From: Chara braunii
Taxonomy: Eukaryota > Streptophyta > Charophyceae > Charales > Characeae
DNA: 43,819 nucleotides
Direction: 5' to 3'
NCBI GenBank assembly: GCA_003427395.1
Contig: BFEA01000023.1
Coordinates: 1,168,348 to 1,212,166 of the forward strand
This document shows, in pieces, positions 11,116 through 23,328 of this stretch (position 1 is the first letter of the stretch; each line of letters starts with the position of its first letter). The notes below the pieces were generated by a model that was not told the origin of the DNA, made no database searches, and was given only the letters and a program-made list of their open reading frames with translations. A program made the translations under genes and the position numbers.

Positions 11116-12146
11116 AAACCATGAAGGAACATGGAACGGTCCTAGCAGAGGCAACCCTGGGATGACTTCCGAGTGTAGTACCTGCGACCCAATTTCGTAC
11201 TCATCACGGATTCACAGACTTACGTCCAACCGCCTCCGCCACCCCCACTTGGTCCCTCCTCAGTCCCTAACCAGTAGCATCACCTCTCGATGGTGTAGGA
11301 TCCATACATAGTCATACAACCACGCCCTCCCCTCCCCCAACTATCCTGCATATGCCATCCCTGCACTTGCTGCTCCCATGCCCTCTCACCAACAGCTAAT
11401 ACCCCCACCCCCGACCTGTGGAAACATAGCGTGGACACCGGTCATGGATGATGGGATCAAACAGTTTATAGGCAACGAGGGAGTGTAATCAGGACACTAC
11501 GACAGGAACAATGGAATACGACACCTCAGGTCCGAAGCGGAGGATTGAAATCTTAGATGACTGCTGAAAAATAATCTACAGGGGCCACAACGTTTGGAGA
11601 GGGAGGTTGGGGACAACACACAACTACACATGAAGGCTGGCATCACTCAGCGCCGACAATGGAAGTGGCCTTGTGAAGGTACACAAAAGGCACTGTCCCC
11701 ATAGCTTCTAATCTCAACACACGGAAGGGCCGCAGTGCCCTGGGAAATGAGGGAAGGGAACTTCATATTCAGACTATTGGTTTTCAACCCAAAACAAAGG
11801 GGAAAATCCTGGTACAATTGAGATCGCTAGAGGCAGCCTACCCCGCCGTAAGAGGCATTCCCCCCATGCGATTTTTCTTTTAAGCAACGCAGGTAGTCTT
11901 CATCTATGTTCAATTTCCTAATTAAAATGTAGGGAAGGGCTGTAGTTCCCAGGGATAAGGTCAAAGTAAAGGGAATGAGAATTGAGTTTACCTAAGCGAG
12001 ACTATTCCTCCAGGGAACAGGGCTAGGTCGTACAAATGGGGGAGAGCTCGAAAGGGAAGGGTAATGAGTGCAACCCTATGGGAATTCACAACTTCAATGA
12101 AGAACCTTAAAGACCATGGCCCCAGAGACTACAACTATGTTTCTAT

Positions 12147-12199
12147 GGGACGCTGGACCCGGTTTTCAGCAGGTATTGCTCCCTACCAATAGATGGAGC
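12147..12199 (+). other. LINE family 3'-end motif (LINE-C copy)
   Basis: GGGACGCTGGACCCGGTTTT..CAGCAGGT..CTCCC.ACCAATAGATGGAGC recurs near the 3' ends of LINE-A (35371-35424, minus), LINE-D (43745-43798) and LINE-E (7287-7340). Its fixed position upstream of the A tail suggests a recognition element for the encoded RT. That role is inferred from other LINE families. Confidence 0.7.
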
Positions 12200-12304
12200 A
12201 GCCCAAGGAACAAGCCTTCAATCACGGTGGCTGTCTTACCGCCACCGAGATAGTGGGCTTGAAAAATGACTTTTCTTAAAAAAAAAAAAATAAAAAAAAA
12301 AAAA

Positions 12305-12551
12305 GTGAAGGTGTTGAGGGCGATTGAGGGTTGAGTCGATAAACGAATCTGTTGCTGTAACATAATAGGATGTAGTTTTGCATGAAATTATGATAAGTCC
12401 ATCTCGAATAATTTCTTAATGAAGATGGCTCAGTCATACACTGGTCAACGCGATCTGAACACCCTAACTATTGATATAATCCCATCTGAAGTTCAATATA
12501 ATGAACTTCGTTTGAGTCCAGAATGATACTATATCAAGATGACTCTTTCTA
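12305..12551. other. Spacer between LINE-C and foldback MITE W
   Basis: Nothing recognisable beyond AT-rich sequence. Confidence 0.4.
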
Positions 12552-12887
12552 CAACATAAAAAAAATCCATAATTAAATAATTTATGATAAAATTACATTC
12601 TAAATTTTAAATTTGTATTTCATCTTTAAAAAATCATTACACTTTTAAAATTTTTCGTCTTAATTGAAAAATTTCCTTTCAAGAACGGGGTATCCCTTCT
12701 TATTTGAACTGCATGTTAGAGATGAAATGAAAGTCCGTATGAATTCATGAAATATTTTAATTATAATTTTATTCTATATAAAGATTTTCAGTCATAAATG
12801 AGTTAATCCAATCTAAATTAAAAAATATTTGTTGTAATAGAATGAATTAAGACATTTCATAAACTCGTTCAGTCTTCCATTCCATCT

Positions 12888-13765
12888 CACTCGCGGTTAA
12901 CGACCACCTGAAATTTCAGAATGAAAGATTATGAAGTGATCTGAAACCGCTGAAATGGCCCAAGGACACTTCATGTCATTTCAGAAGTTTTGGGTGGTTT
13001 GAAGGACAAGTTTTATGTTTTTTTATTTTTTTTTTCCTGCCTGTTTTTTCAGCCACTTCAGGTTATTTCAGGAATTTCAGGTGGGCACCTGAAACCGCTG
13101 AGGTGGCTGAAGCTTCTGAATGGGGTTTCAGGTACCCCCATCCAAATGGTTGGATGAGGCTACCTTAAACCCCTTTCAGAAACTTCAACCACTTCAGGTC
13201 ATTTCAGGAATTTCAGGTGGGGACCTGAAACCGTTGAAGTGGTTAAAGCTTCTGAAAGGGGTTTCAGGTACCGCCATCCAAATGGTTGGATGGGGGTACC
13301 TGAAACCCCTTTCAGAAGCTTCAGCCACTTCAGGTCATTTCAAGAATTTCAAGAGGGAACCTGAAAACGCCGAAGTGGCTAAAACTTCTGAAAGGGGTTT
13401 CAATTACCCTCATCCAAATGGTTGGATGCTCTCATCCAAATGGTTGGATGGGGGTACCTGAAACCCCTTTCAGAAGCTTCAGCCACTTCAGGTCATTTCA
13501 AGAATTTCAGGTGGGGACGTGAAACCGTTGAAGTGGCTGAAGCTTCTGAAAGGGGTTTCAGGTACCCCCATCCCAACATTTGCAATGGATCTGTAGACAA
13601 TTTGAAAGTGGTGTATCAACCTGAAGTGGTTGAACTGCCTGAAGGCGGTTTCAGACAACCCCATGTATAGATCCACACACAATCTGAAAGTGGTGTAGTA
13701 ACCTAAAGTGGCTAAACTGCCTGGAAAGAAAACCTGAAAATATATGCACCCGTTAATCATCTCTC
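12888..13765. mobile_element. 878-bp insert with 8-bp target duplication (hAT-like length)
   Basis: TTCCATCT occurs at 12880-12887 and again at 13766-13773, exactly where the uninterrupted MITE copies have one similar block, so this is a later insertion. An 8-bp duplication is the hallmark of hAT transposons. The ends are only weakly complementary (both contain TTAACG about 10-15 bases in), so the superfamily call is tentative. The interior is made almost entirely of CTGAAACC / GGTTTCAG and TGAAGTGGCT-type words in both orientations. There is no transposase frame. Confidence 0.65.
13061..13571. repeat. ~137-bp tandem repeat in which each unit is a palindrome
   Basis: About four units; the dyad centre CCATCCAAATGGTTGGATGG recurs near 13138, 13273, 13411 and 13433. 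On both sides lie TGAAACCCCTTTCAGAAG / CTTCTGAAAGGGGTTTCA and CCACTTCAGGTCATTTCA with their complements, so the array can extrude cruciforms or fold as nested hairpins. The open frames across it (13120-13461, 13422-13670) repeat because of the DNA repeat. Confidence 0.85.
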
Positions 13766-14254
13766 TTCCATCTTCAATACAGAGATGTCGTTGGAAGGGA
13801 AAACTGATTTTTAGACGGGAACTTATCAAATAAGACTGAAAATTTTAGAATTATACGAACATTGGAATGATAAATTTTAAATATGAATTTTTTTTTTAAT
13901 ATATTTTTTTTCAACTTTTATTTCTTGTGGGAATTTTTCTGTTGACTCTCAACTTTTTATCAAACCAGCTTCTAGAGATATTTATCTAAATAAAGGAAAA
14001 CATGAGAGTTAATTATAGTTCCAATCTGGTAGATATATGATTCTCTATATAAGATATGCATATACAAGTATCAAAATTATATCCAAGTCAAAATCAGATA
14101 ACGGGAACTAGTCAGAAGATTCAAGATAATAGGACATACCATATGGGGTCATTTTTCTTTTACCCTCTCTTAAATATAATTAGAATATTTGACATTATTA
14201 GTGAGATAGTTATTGAATTTTTTTTTATCCTTAACGTTGAATAAGGTCTTTGAT

Positions 14255-16020
14255 AATAAAGCAGATCTCACGAGACCCTCACCCTTACTATCTTCTCTTC
14301 TTCTTAAGAAGGATGAGTAATATGCCAGCTGTCACGGTGTCTCAATTATCTTATCACAATCCTTCTTATCGTGTGATGCCATATGGTAATATGATAAATC
14401 TCACACGAGTTACTCCTCCTACCGTGACCATTTCTTTAAGTTATTGTTTAAGTTAATCGGCGATAGGGCAGACCTCACGAGACACCGCTCCTCAAATCAC
14501 CATCACTTGGGGTTGGTTGGTAATAGGGCATACCTCATAGGGTCTCGCTTCCTTTAGGTCTTAATCATGATAAACATTGTCAATGATGAGATAGGTTTTA
14601 CGAAGTCGTATCTCAATAGGAGATAGATAAGGGAACGGTTGTTGATAGTAGGTCAGATTATACGGGATCCATCCTATTACCTTTTTGGTCTTTAAAAAAA
14701 TAATAGATCAGACTACACGGGGTCTGTTCGACTATCTCTTAATAACAACCCTTTACTTCCTTACCCCATTGTTATCTCAACAAAAAAATTCCCATGAGAA
14801 ATGGAAGTTGAAAAAACATTTCATTAAAAGAACTCCTTCATATTTAAAAATTATCATTCTGATGTTCTTCAAATTCTAAAATTTTCAGTTTTATTTGATA
14901 AGTTCCCGTCTCAATATGAGTTTTCCCTTCCAACTACATATGTTTGTTTAAGATGGAATGAAAGTTCCAACGAGTTTATGAAATGTCTTAATTAAAATTT
15001 TATTCCACTACAACAAATATCTTCTTAATACTTCTTATCTAGATTGGATTAATGTATTGATGACTGCAAACACTTACATAGAATGACAGTCCAATTAAAA
15101 TATTTCATAAACTCATTTAGACTTTCATAGCATCTCTTGCATGCAGTTCAAATAAGAAGGGATACCCCATTCTTGAAATGCACGTTTTCAAGTAAGACGA
15201 AAGTTTTTAAAATTAGAATGACATTTTTTAATTGGAATGAAAATTTGAAATATAAAATGCATTTTTACTATAAAATGATTATTTAACACTGAAAATTTTT
15301 TCTGTTGCAGAATTGTATTCTTCCTAGTTGATGAAGCATTCCACACTGGGGTCATATACCAATTAGTGTAAATCAAAGGAATCCAGTACGCAGTGGATTT
15401 AGCTCAGACGTGAGCCCACACTGGATGAGGATTAAAAAAATAATCATGCAATGGGTTTTGCTCACACGGAAACCAACATTGCTTTTAGCAGAGTAGATTA
15501 ATCAAACAATGAGTTTTTAAGCTCGCACAAGAGCCCTCACCGCAGAATGAGAAATTCGTCATGTAATGAGTTTGAGCTCACATAGGAGCCCTCACCATAG
15601 AATATTTTCAAAATAGTTAGAATTTTAGAAACAATAAAATAACCCACAGTCAAGTGAAAGAAACATACACAGTGAGATAACTCTCACATAAGTTTTCATC
15701 TGACCATGTTTTCCAGAAACAGACACACATACTCAAGTCATATAAAAAATTACACACATTGAGATCGTCTACACGAGAGCGCAAACCTTAATTAGCTTAA
15801 GTTCGAAGAATCCGCCATGTAGTGAGCTTAACTCACATGAGAGCCCTCACCACGTCAGGATAACTTGAAGAAATCAATCACGCAATGGATTTAGCTCACA
15901 TGGGAGTCAACACTTCTTCTATCAACATAAAGAGTTAACCATACGATAAATATTAGCTCGCACGTGATTCAGGACGACACCCCTTTTGAAGTGAGTTAAA
16001 CTCATACGGTGACCCTTAGT
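14255..16020. repeat. Degenerate ~60-bp tandem array, interrupted by MITE X
   Basis: A core like CTCACACGAGAGCCCTCACC recurs at intervals of roughly 55-65 bases. Left units lie near 14261, 14468, 14528, 14594, 14651 and 14706; right units near 15391, 15451, 15506, 15567, 15822, 15883, 15946 and 15991. Units are strongly diverged. The foldback MITE at 14778-15307 separates the two halves. Confidence 0.6.
14778..15307. mobile_element. Foldback MITE copy X (inverted orientation)
   Basis: About 530 bp. Reads as the reverse complement of copies W, Y and Z: starts CAACAAAAAAATTCCCATGAG and ends ..AATTTTTTCTGTTG. Internal arms are complementary around the AATACTTCTTATCTAGATTGG region. No coding capacity. 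Confidence 0.8.
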
Positions 16021-16375
16021 ATCTCGTCACATTTTCAAAAATTATTAACAATTGATCACATAATAGAATAACCCACACAGGGGTCGACATTAGTATTATT
16101 TTGATCAGTCAAACCAAAAAATCATTCACAAAAAAAAAATAAAAAAAATACACACAGTTAAACCGCTGACAAAGAAAACATACGCATCGGCAGATAGTCC
16201 ATACGACAACCCACTTCCCCATTGTTTCTCAATTCCAAGTCATAATCTATCTAACGGGAATTGATATTGCGCCTTAATTCTTTCATTTTACTAAGTTTTA
16301 AAATATTTTGCTAGGACCTTGGTCCTTCGTATTTTGGAGGATGTATCTAGCCTGTAATGACATCATGAGTGTCAA

Positions 16376-16414
<39 letters not shown>

Positions 16415-16416
16415 AG
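16376..16416. repeat. (AAAT)n microsatellite
   Basis: About ten uninterrupted AAAT units. Confidence 0.95.
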
Positions 16417-17217
16417 AAAAAGGTATGGTATAACAAACATGCCCGAACAACCCAACCCTTTAATAACACCATTCTGTACAACAAACTCAGTAGTCAACGA
16501 AATTGTGTCCTTCCTTAAGTTCCATTTAGATTCTTACATCCAACTCACTGCAAAGTTCGTCCTTTCAATAAATAAGAACTTAGGTGAGTGAGGTAAATAA
16601 GCACCCCACCTCCTCTCACCTCTGACTATTTTAACCATTACCTTCTTCCTTTGAGTTTCTCCCTCTTCTTCTCCGTCTTTCCTTCTTTTTTCGATCCCCA
16701 TTTTCTTTTCCTCACCCTCCGAGTCAACCTCCCCACCTCTTCCATTACTTCCCACTTACAATGCACCAAGCAAGATTTTCAGTCGGGCGCCATGCCTAAC
16801 TATATTCCTCGCTACAAACAAGACATATGTTACTGAAACAACATATCAAGTTAAAAAAAAAAATGCAAAAATAAGAAAATAAAATGAAGTAATAGTAGTG
16901 ATAAAAAAAAAACAGCATAGCTGAGGGTGACTACATGTGACCATGACAGACTATTCCGTCAGAGTTTCACCGACTCATTTGGAGGCTGAACCATGCTGTT
17001 CTCTCAACCGAACGCTACCTCATTAAGTTACCCACTTCCTTCACGCGCTTTCTCCCTATATAGCACCCCATCCATCGTCGTCACCACTTCCTTCACCTCC
17101 TCTCTTTCTACTCTCGTCCCCTTTTCCTCCCCTTCATTCTCCTCTACGCCTTTCATTATTTTCCCCGTGCATCATGTTTCCTTCTTCTTCCGATCATGTA
17201 TGGACTATGTTGCCCTG
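16417..17217. other. No gene; CT-rich tracts
   Basis: Pyrimidine-rich stretches at 16640-16750 and 17080-17190. The open frames there (Lys/Glu-rich minus, Ser/Phe-rich plus) reflect composition only. Confidence 0.45.
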
Positions 17218-17740
17218 CAACAGAACAAATTTCCGAAATTAAATAAGCATTCTATAGTAAAAGTACATTCTAAATTTTAAATTTTCATTCCATCTTAAAA
17301 AATGTCATTCAAATATTAAAATTTTCGGTCTTACTTGAAAACTTTCCTTCCAATAATGGAGTATCTCTTCTTATTTGAACTGCATGCTAAAGATGAAATG
17401 AAAGTTTGGACGAGTTCATGAAATATTTTAATTGGACTATCATTCTAAGTAAGGATTTTCAGTCATAAATAGGGTAATTCAATCTAAATTAGAAAATATT
17501 TGTTGTAGTAAAATGAAAATTTAATTAAACCATTTCATAAACTTGTCCAGACTTTCATTCCTTCTTTAAACAAATAGATGTAGTTGGAAGGAAAAACTCA
17601 TATTTAGATGGAAACTTATCAAATAAAACTATAAATTTTAGAATTGAAAGAACATTGGAATGATAATTTATAAATATGAAGGATTTTTTTTTTATGAAAT
17701 GTTTTTTTCAACTTGCAATTTTTGTGGGAATTTTCTGTTG
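17218..17740. mobile_element. Foldback MITE copy Y (uninterrupted reference copy)
   Basis: A 523-bp element starting CAACAGAACAAATTTCC and ending GGGAATTTTCTGTTG. Its halves are complementary: the ATGAAAGTTTGGACGAGTTC and TTTCATAAACTTGTCCAGAC blocks pair. It serves as the uninterrupted copy against which the insert in W is defined. Confidence 0.85.
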
Positions 17741-18326
17741 TGCAGTGGTGGTCAAGCTTGCCTCACATTCATTTTTCTTGTCCCCTCGCAACCTTATCCT
17801 CGTTCTTCTTTTCCTTCTTCTTCTTCGCCTCCTACTCTTCTCATTCTTCTTCTTCTCCTTCTCCTATTACTTCTTCTCCTTCTTCTTCTTGTCCTCCTTC
17901 TTTGCCCATCGTCTTCTCACCATTCAACCTAGCTCGTCACTGTCTTTTTGCTCATTTACCTGGACAGTTTATCTGACGGTGTCACTGCTTGAGTGTTGCT
18001 CGGTAGGTATATGATTGTGGGTCACGGTTAGATAATAACAATATTCAAACACCAAAGAATAATAAATATAATAATAATAAAAATAGTAAAATAATAATAT
18101 AATAAAATAGTAATAATATTAATAAAAAATAATTATATACATGGTATCTTTTCGGTTCGATACAGTTACGTCGACCCTCTGGGTTCATTAGTGTAGTATG
18201 CATATGCACTTGAAAGATCAATGACTTCAACAACCTGTTCCCGTCACAATAAACCTTAGGTGGTTATCCAACTTATAAAAGCGACTCGTTGGATTTATCA
18301 GTGTAGCGCACTCGGGCCCAAGGAAG
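17741..18326. other. TTC-rich and ATA-rich low complexity, no gene
   Basis: TTC/TCC repeats at 17800-17900 and an ATA-rich stretch at 18055-18135. Between 18170 and 18320 a short block with TTCATTAGTGTAGT / TTTATCAGTGTAGC appears twice about 120 bases apart. Confidence 0.5.
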
Positions 18327-18328
18327 AA

Positions 18329-18617
<289 letters not shown>

Positions 18618-18979
18618 TATGCGCGCGAGTATATCACTCCTCTTTATCGACCATGCATCTATGTCATGCCTGATGACCTTGTTTGCAGGTCATTTTGCTC
18701 TGTAAGACTTCATGTCTCAAGGTCTTTTCGGAAAAAGTTTTCTCGATGCTTTACAACAACAGAAACAACCGTGAAACAAAGTGCAATAATTCTTGAAGAA
18801 TACTCGAGACATTATCAGAAGAACATCGTTGTCGAGCGCATCGGTCTGACACCGCATCAGGGCAGAGCGGGACCCTCCCGACCGCATCCGGTAGGAGTTG
18901 GCTTAGATCCTCTGTCACAAAAATATACATGGAGCTTCCGCAAGCCGCTCCGGCCGAGTGCACCAGCCATACCTCCCGC

Positions 18980-19080
18980 GAGCGCCTACGACAGGATAGG
19001 GCCTACGCGAGGTACGACTTACCTCCACTTTACAGCAGCTATCACCTCCCTTCCGTGGGCGATGCACTCAATCCCTCGTC
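18980..19080 (+). repeat. Diverged dispersed repeat (second copy)
   Basis: CTACGACAGGATAGGGCCTA CGCGAGGTACGACT aligns with 24407-24445 almost base for base; flanking CGGCCGAGTGCACC also matches. The third, weaker copy is at 7900-8045. Confidence 0.55.
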
Positions 19081-19206
19081 CCGAGTCAGGTAAGTACCAA
19101 TCCCGCAGCTTACCTCCTGCTGCTCCTATCCACAGAATAACCAGAATCTAACGAACCTACTGCTAGATCGTGGGAATGTACACTACTACCTGTGTATGTT
19201 GTGTGT

Positions 19207-19216
19207 GAGAGAGAGC

Positions 19217-19291
<75 letters not shown>
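19207..19291. repeat. (GA)n microsatellite
   Basis: About 40 GA units with one or two interruptions at the left edge. Confidence 0.95.
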
Positions 19292-19293
<2 letters not shown>

Positions 19294-20221
19294 CTCCATC
19301 GATATGGTGAGCAAAATTGGAATGAACCTTCCGCTAGAGTACGGAAGCATATGTCCCAGCTTCAATGAACCTTCCGCCAGATACAACCGAGTTCACCCCT
19401 CTCCTTCGCTCAACTCCTCTCCTTACTAACTCCTCCTACCCTCATCGTCATGCTAGTCAGACTTCAGATCCGGGGTTGCCCGCCCTCAGAACCCCCGGAT
19501 CGACTCCTGCCTTTCCCAATTCATTCACTATCGGCTACGCCATGCCTTCACCCCTCTTCTTCTTTCTGTTCGCTCCATAGTTCTGCGCAATACTCTCTCC
19601 ATCTAACTCCTAATTTACTAACCTTTTCGCTAATCTAACACGTTCATAACCCCAAAGTCGGTCTTTACCTCTCCCGATTCCATTGAGGAACGGGCCTGTT
19701 GTGTCTTCCCCACTCCGCCATAGTCACTTCTCTCGATACCTCCGCGCAGTAACTTTCTCTCTAACCTCTTGTTCTACTAATCTAACGCTGCATCTAACCT
19801 CACCACTGCGCTCGCACCACGCCAAAACCCCTATCTGCTACTTTAGTTCACTCGATTCTGACAAGGATCGAGTGAGCTAAGCCTTTTCCACCCCGCCATA
19901 CTCGTCTCCTTCTTCTCTTCGTTGTCAAGTGAACCCGGGCGCGATTCATCGCCTAGGTTCATTCTCCCTCCTCTTCGTAGCTTCCCTTACCTCCGGTCCG
20001 CTCCGACGTCGCGCCCACTTCGTCTGCGCTGTACCGTGTGCTAGCCCATACACCGCCAGGCGTTCCTACTGCTACAGTCAGTGGAACGGAGGTTATGGAA
20101 GCCGCTACTGAGTGTGCGACAACTCACCTGCCGAATCAACTAGCCCCGAACGTGGATGCGGCTCATACTCGACCGCCCTGGTGATTCTGACGCCGCGACG
20201 GGTCGAAAGGGGTTGAGCCCG
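19292..20221. other. Small duplications, no gene
   Basis: ATGAACCTTCCGC recurs at about 19322 and 19366. A ~165-bp stretch (19570-19730) is repeated in diverged form at 19735-19905, with shared CTAATCTAACRC, CGATTC and CACCCCGCCATA-type blocks. No domain is visible in the short frames. Confidence 0.45.
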
Positions 20222-20316
20222 CTATGAAGCTGGCAGCGTGGGCCTGGGCAAAGCTGACCCCGATGAAGATCTTGGTGGTAGTAGCAAATATTCACACGAA
20301 AACTTTAGAGACCGAA

Positions 20317-20352
<36 letters not shown>

Positions 20353-20767
20353 CCCATATGACCAAACCTCGGAACCGACCGGCCCCCTCCCTGATACCCC
20401 TCTGGTCGCGCCCCTCGCCCTCGTAATAGCGCTCAGTCGAGCCGTAAGAGTACACCCCTTTGCCTCGGCTATCCTGCTGGAAGCTGCGGGGAGACACTGT
20501 CGCGATCCAACCGGTCCCTTTGCCTATACCCCGCCCGACGAATGGGTTGCAGCAATACCGCTGCAAATCCCGTTGAGCCTCTTTTGACTGCCCTACTGGA
20601 GCACCGCCCCTTCCCACTTCGGGTTCCCAACGGGCCATCCGCTCATAGGCAGCAGCCACAAAGTCGGGGATGTCGGCCCCGTTGCAAACCCGAAGGGTCG
20701 TCGCGGATACCAAGGTAAGACCTTTGGGCGCCGGGGTGAAGAGGTTCCGCCAATATACAACCCGCAA
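20222..20767 (-). CDS. Hypothetical protein fragment, unidentified
   Basis: An open minus-strand frame of ~181 codons. The first 120 or so residues have ordinary composition (for example NGADIPDFVAAAYERMARWE), unlike the low-complexity frames elsewhere. The C-terminal part runs through the G35 tract and becomes poly-Pro, so the real end is unknown. The small, charged, structured-looking stretch could be a remnant of a retroelement gag or a host exon; I recognise neither. The ATG at 20767 is simply the first in frame. Treat as low confidence. Confidence 0.25.
20317..20351. repeat. G35 homopolymer
   Basis: Thirty-five consecutive G. Possible quadruplex, or a length error in assembly. Confidence 0.95.
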
Positions 20768-23027
20768 CCTGCACTATTGCGCCCCAGCCTATCTTGCCTA
20801 GGTGCAATTTTCCCCCTTCCGGGCCCCATCGACACACCCACACTCAAGCCTCTCACAACATATAGTGCCCGACGGCAGTGCACCAGCAGAAAATCCCCGC
20901 CACTCAATTCCTTACACCTCGTGGGCTAATCACCCACCAACTCGCATACACGTTGAACTCCTCGGTCCGCATTTCAAAACAGTCAAAAAAATAGAAAGGG
21001 GAAAGGGAAATTTTGCCAACGTCCCGGACACGCGGAATCCGGACGGACCCGGCGAAAGAGGCGCGTACTCAAGGTCCTTGACTGTCGTGGCGGCTTTCAA
21101 GAATCCGGTGTCGCATCTAGGTCAACGGCACGCCGGAGTATAACAAGTTATTAGGAATACAACGCTATAAAAGAATTACTTAGGAAGTACCACCATCGAT
21201 CGAGTGCCGCCGACGACCAAACCAAGGGGGATAACCCCGCCGTGCCCCCAACCCCACGGTTCCTTCACGCCGCCTCCATGCTCCCATGCCGTCGCCGCTC
21301 GGTCTCAATCCCTGAATCTCTCTGATGAAAGTCCACGCTGTAACCAATAAGGCTAGGTCCACTGCTGGACTTGGCTCTGACGGAAGCCTAAATAAACGGA
21401 CACTGCGCGACGCGCCAATCTACCGAAACGATTTAACCCCGCACGTCGGCCTATCGACAGAGCTGTCGACCGCCAACTTCCGCGCCCACCACGCGACTAT
21501 ACCGAATCATGCCGTCGCCGACGTCGCCCTCCGTATGCATGCGCAAGTCACAAGTAAATGCACCAATAAAAAAACAAAACCTTTTTAGTCCTAGTTTAAT
21601 CAGAAATAAATTAAAAAATCCGGTCGGCGATCACGCCGACTCTTCAATCATCAACAATAAAAAGGATCACGCGCGCCTCAAGTTTGCGCGTCCACAAACT
21701 CTTTATTCTAGTCAACCATCAGCCGCATAAATAACGAACCCTGCCGCGACTCGCGCGATATATTTTAATTAATTTTTAACCTAAAGCTATTTTCTGCCAC
21801 TTGCAAAAACCAGGGGAGATACCCTTGTAAGGGTATTCGCGCCGACACCGTGATCCACAAATCCAATGAGGAAAAATATGAAAACGGGTACAACGCTGCC
21901 CATAAAGCAAAAACACATTGATATTCCACCAACGGAGAACAAAAACACTGAATTCAAATATCAATGGAAGCATACTCTTGCCATTACCAACATATGTATC
22001 TAGAGTCCTTCCTCCTACTTGACACTCAACGCCCAGGCTATGATCACATAACTTACTAGCAACCTACAAATTGACAATGCATCCAGTTGGCGTCAGCAAC
22101 AAAACTGAAGTACATTGAGATGTCGACCCATGTAGACCATCGTCAAAAACAGGTACGTGCCCTCACATCAGCAACCTCATATCTCTCTGTCTCTCCACCC
22201 ACGTCTTCTCCCTCTTACACGAAGACCACAACCACCTCCCGATGACTATCCAAGCCCAAGCCTGACTACATAGGCTGGGCTATGGCGCTTTGACTCCCCT
22301 TCCTTCCTCATCTTCGTATACTCTACCTCTACTCACTTATTTTTCTCTTAGTTGCGAGTGCGCCTTCTTGCTTTGCAAAAAATCCTAACTCCTACCCGCG
22401 CTTGCTCGTCTTCTCCTTAGCGACTTCCTCTCGCTCTCGACTAGTCGCGTGTTGAAGTTTCCTTCCCTACGCCCAGCTGCACGCCCTCGACGCATGCAAC
22501 TCTCGGTCTGAACGCAGACTGAATCCTCCCTACTCTTAGGCAGATCGACCAGCCACGACTGTCATACGAGTCTCGACCAGTACAATAGAGGGGTTATTTT
22601 GAAATGAACCTGTCCGACGATTTGGTGCAGGTTCCTAACGTAGATTTAAAACAAATAAACGTAAAATTCGTTGGACGATTATAATAGTAGTAATAAAATA
22701 ATAATAGTAATAATAATAATAATTCGGGATAGATATACATCGTAATATTCATATGGACGACGTGACAATACAAGAAAAATGTAACAATACAGAAAGAATA
22801 AAAACAAAATAAATAAATAAAAGAAAAAAGAAAAAAAAAACAAAGAAAAGAAATGAAAATTGTAACAATATCTACCTACTGATTCGGTCTGTTGTGACAA
22901 CTGTCATACCCTTGCCATGACAGGGGGTCCTAACTATAACTTACTTTCAACGATAAGGTCGAGGGTTTGACCTCTGCCAACCGAACGGGGGGTCAAAGTA
23001 TGATCCTCGCGGGCTGTAGCAGGGCTC
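20768..23027. other. No gene recognised; (AAT)n at 22680-22722
   Basis: CpG-containing unique-looking sequence to ~21760, then AT-richer sequence. A TAA/AAT microsatellite lies at 22680-22722 and A-rich sequence at 22795-22860. Short frames show no domains. Confidence 0.4.
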
Positions 23028-23031
23028 CTTA

Positions 23032-23324
23032 AACAACAATTTCGTCAAAACGGACATATTATATTTTTTGAACAAAATTGAAATTAAGTTTTTGGGTCAA
23101 AATCCGCTCCAAATTTTTAGCTCCTGGGGATCCGACATTCTCAGAACGCCGGACCCCCTAGATGTATATGGTCTCCGCTTGAGGTCAGATGCATCTAGGG
23201 AATCCGGCGTTCCAGGAACGCTGGACTCCTCGAAGCCAAAAATTTGGACCGGATTTTGACCCAAAAACTCAATTTCAATTTCGTTCAAAAAATATAATAT
23301 GTCCGTTTTGACGAAATTGCCGTT
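23032..23324. mobile_element. Palindromic MITE, copy 3
   Basis: 293 bp, the same length as copy 2 and nearly identical to it. Starts AACAACAATTTCGTCAAAAC and ends GACGAAATTGCCGTT. CTTA flanks both sides (23028-23031, 23325-23328). The arms are complementary over almost their full length around a short centre. Confidence 0.92.
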
Positions 23325-23328
23325 CTTA

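Larger units (their letters stand above)
8990..12304 (+). mobile_element. LINE-C, non-LTR retrotransposon, 5'-truncated
   Basis: Contains the distal part of a LINE ORF2 (after the RT catalytic motif), the zf-RVT domain, a ~1-kb 3' UTR, the family 3'-end motif at 12147-12199 and an A-rich tail at 12280-12304. The 5' end is approximate. I found no convincing target-site duplication. Confidence 0.8.
12552..13944. mobile_element. Foldback MITE copy W, split by an 878-bp insert
   Basis: The segments 12552-12887 and 13766-13944 together match copies X, Y and Z from end to end. Shared blocks include ACATTCTAAATTTTAAATTT, GTATCCCTTCTTATTTGAA, ATATTTGTTGTA and GTGGGAATTTTTCTGTTG. Termini are CAACA.. 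and ..TGTTG. The two halves are imperfect complements of each other. Confidence 0.8.

Noticed and set aside
13061-13571. CRISPR-like array
   Set aside because: Units are contiguous self-complementary repeats without unique spacers, in a eukaryotic transposon context.
13120-13670. Repetitive protein with a PSKWLD-type motif
   Set aside because: The repeat is in the DNA (137-bp palindromic units) and reads similarly in the opposite strand.
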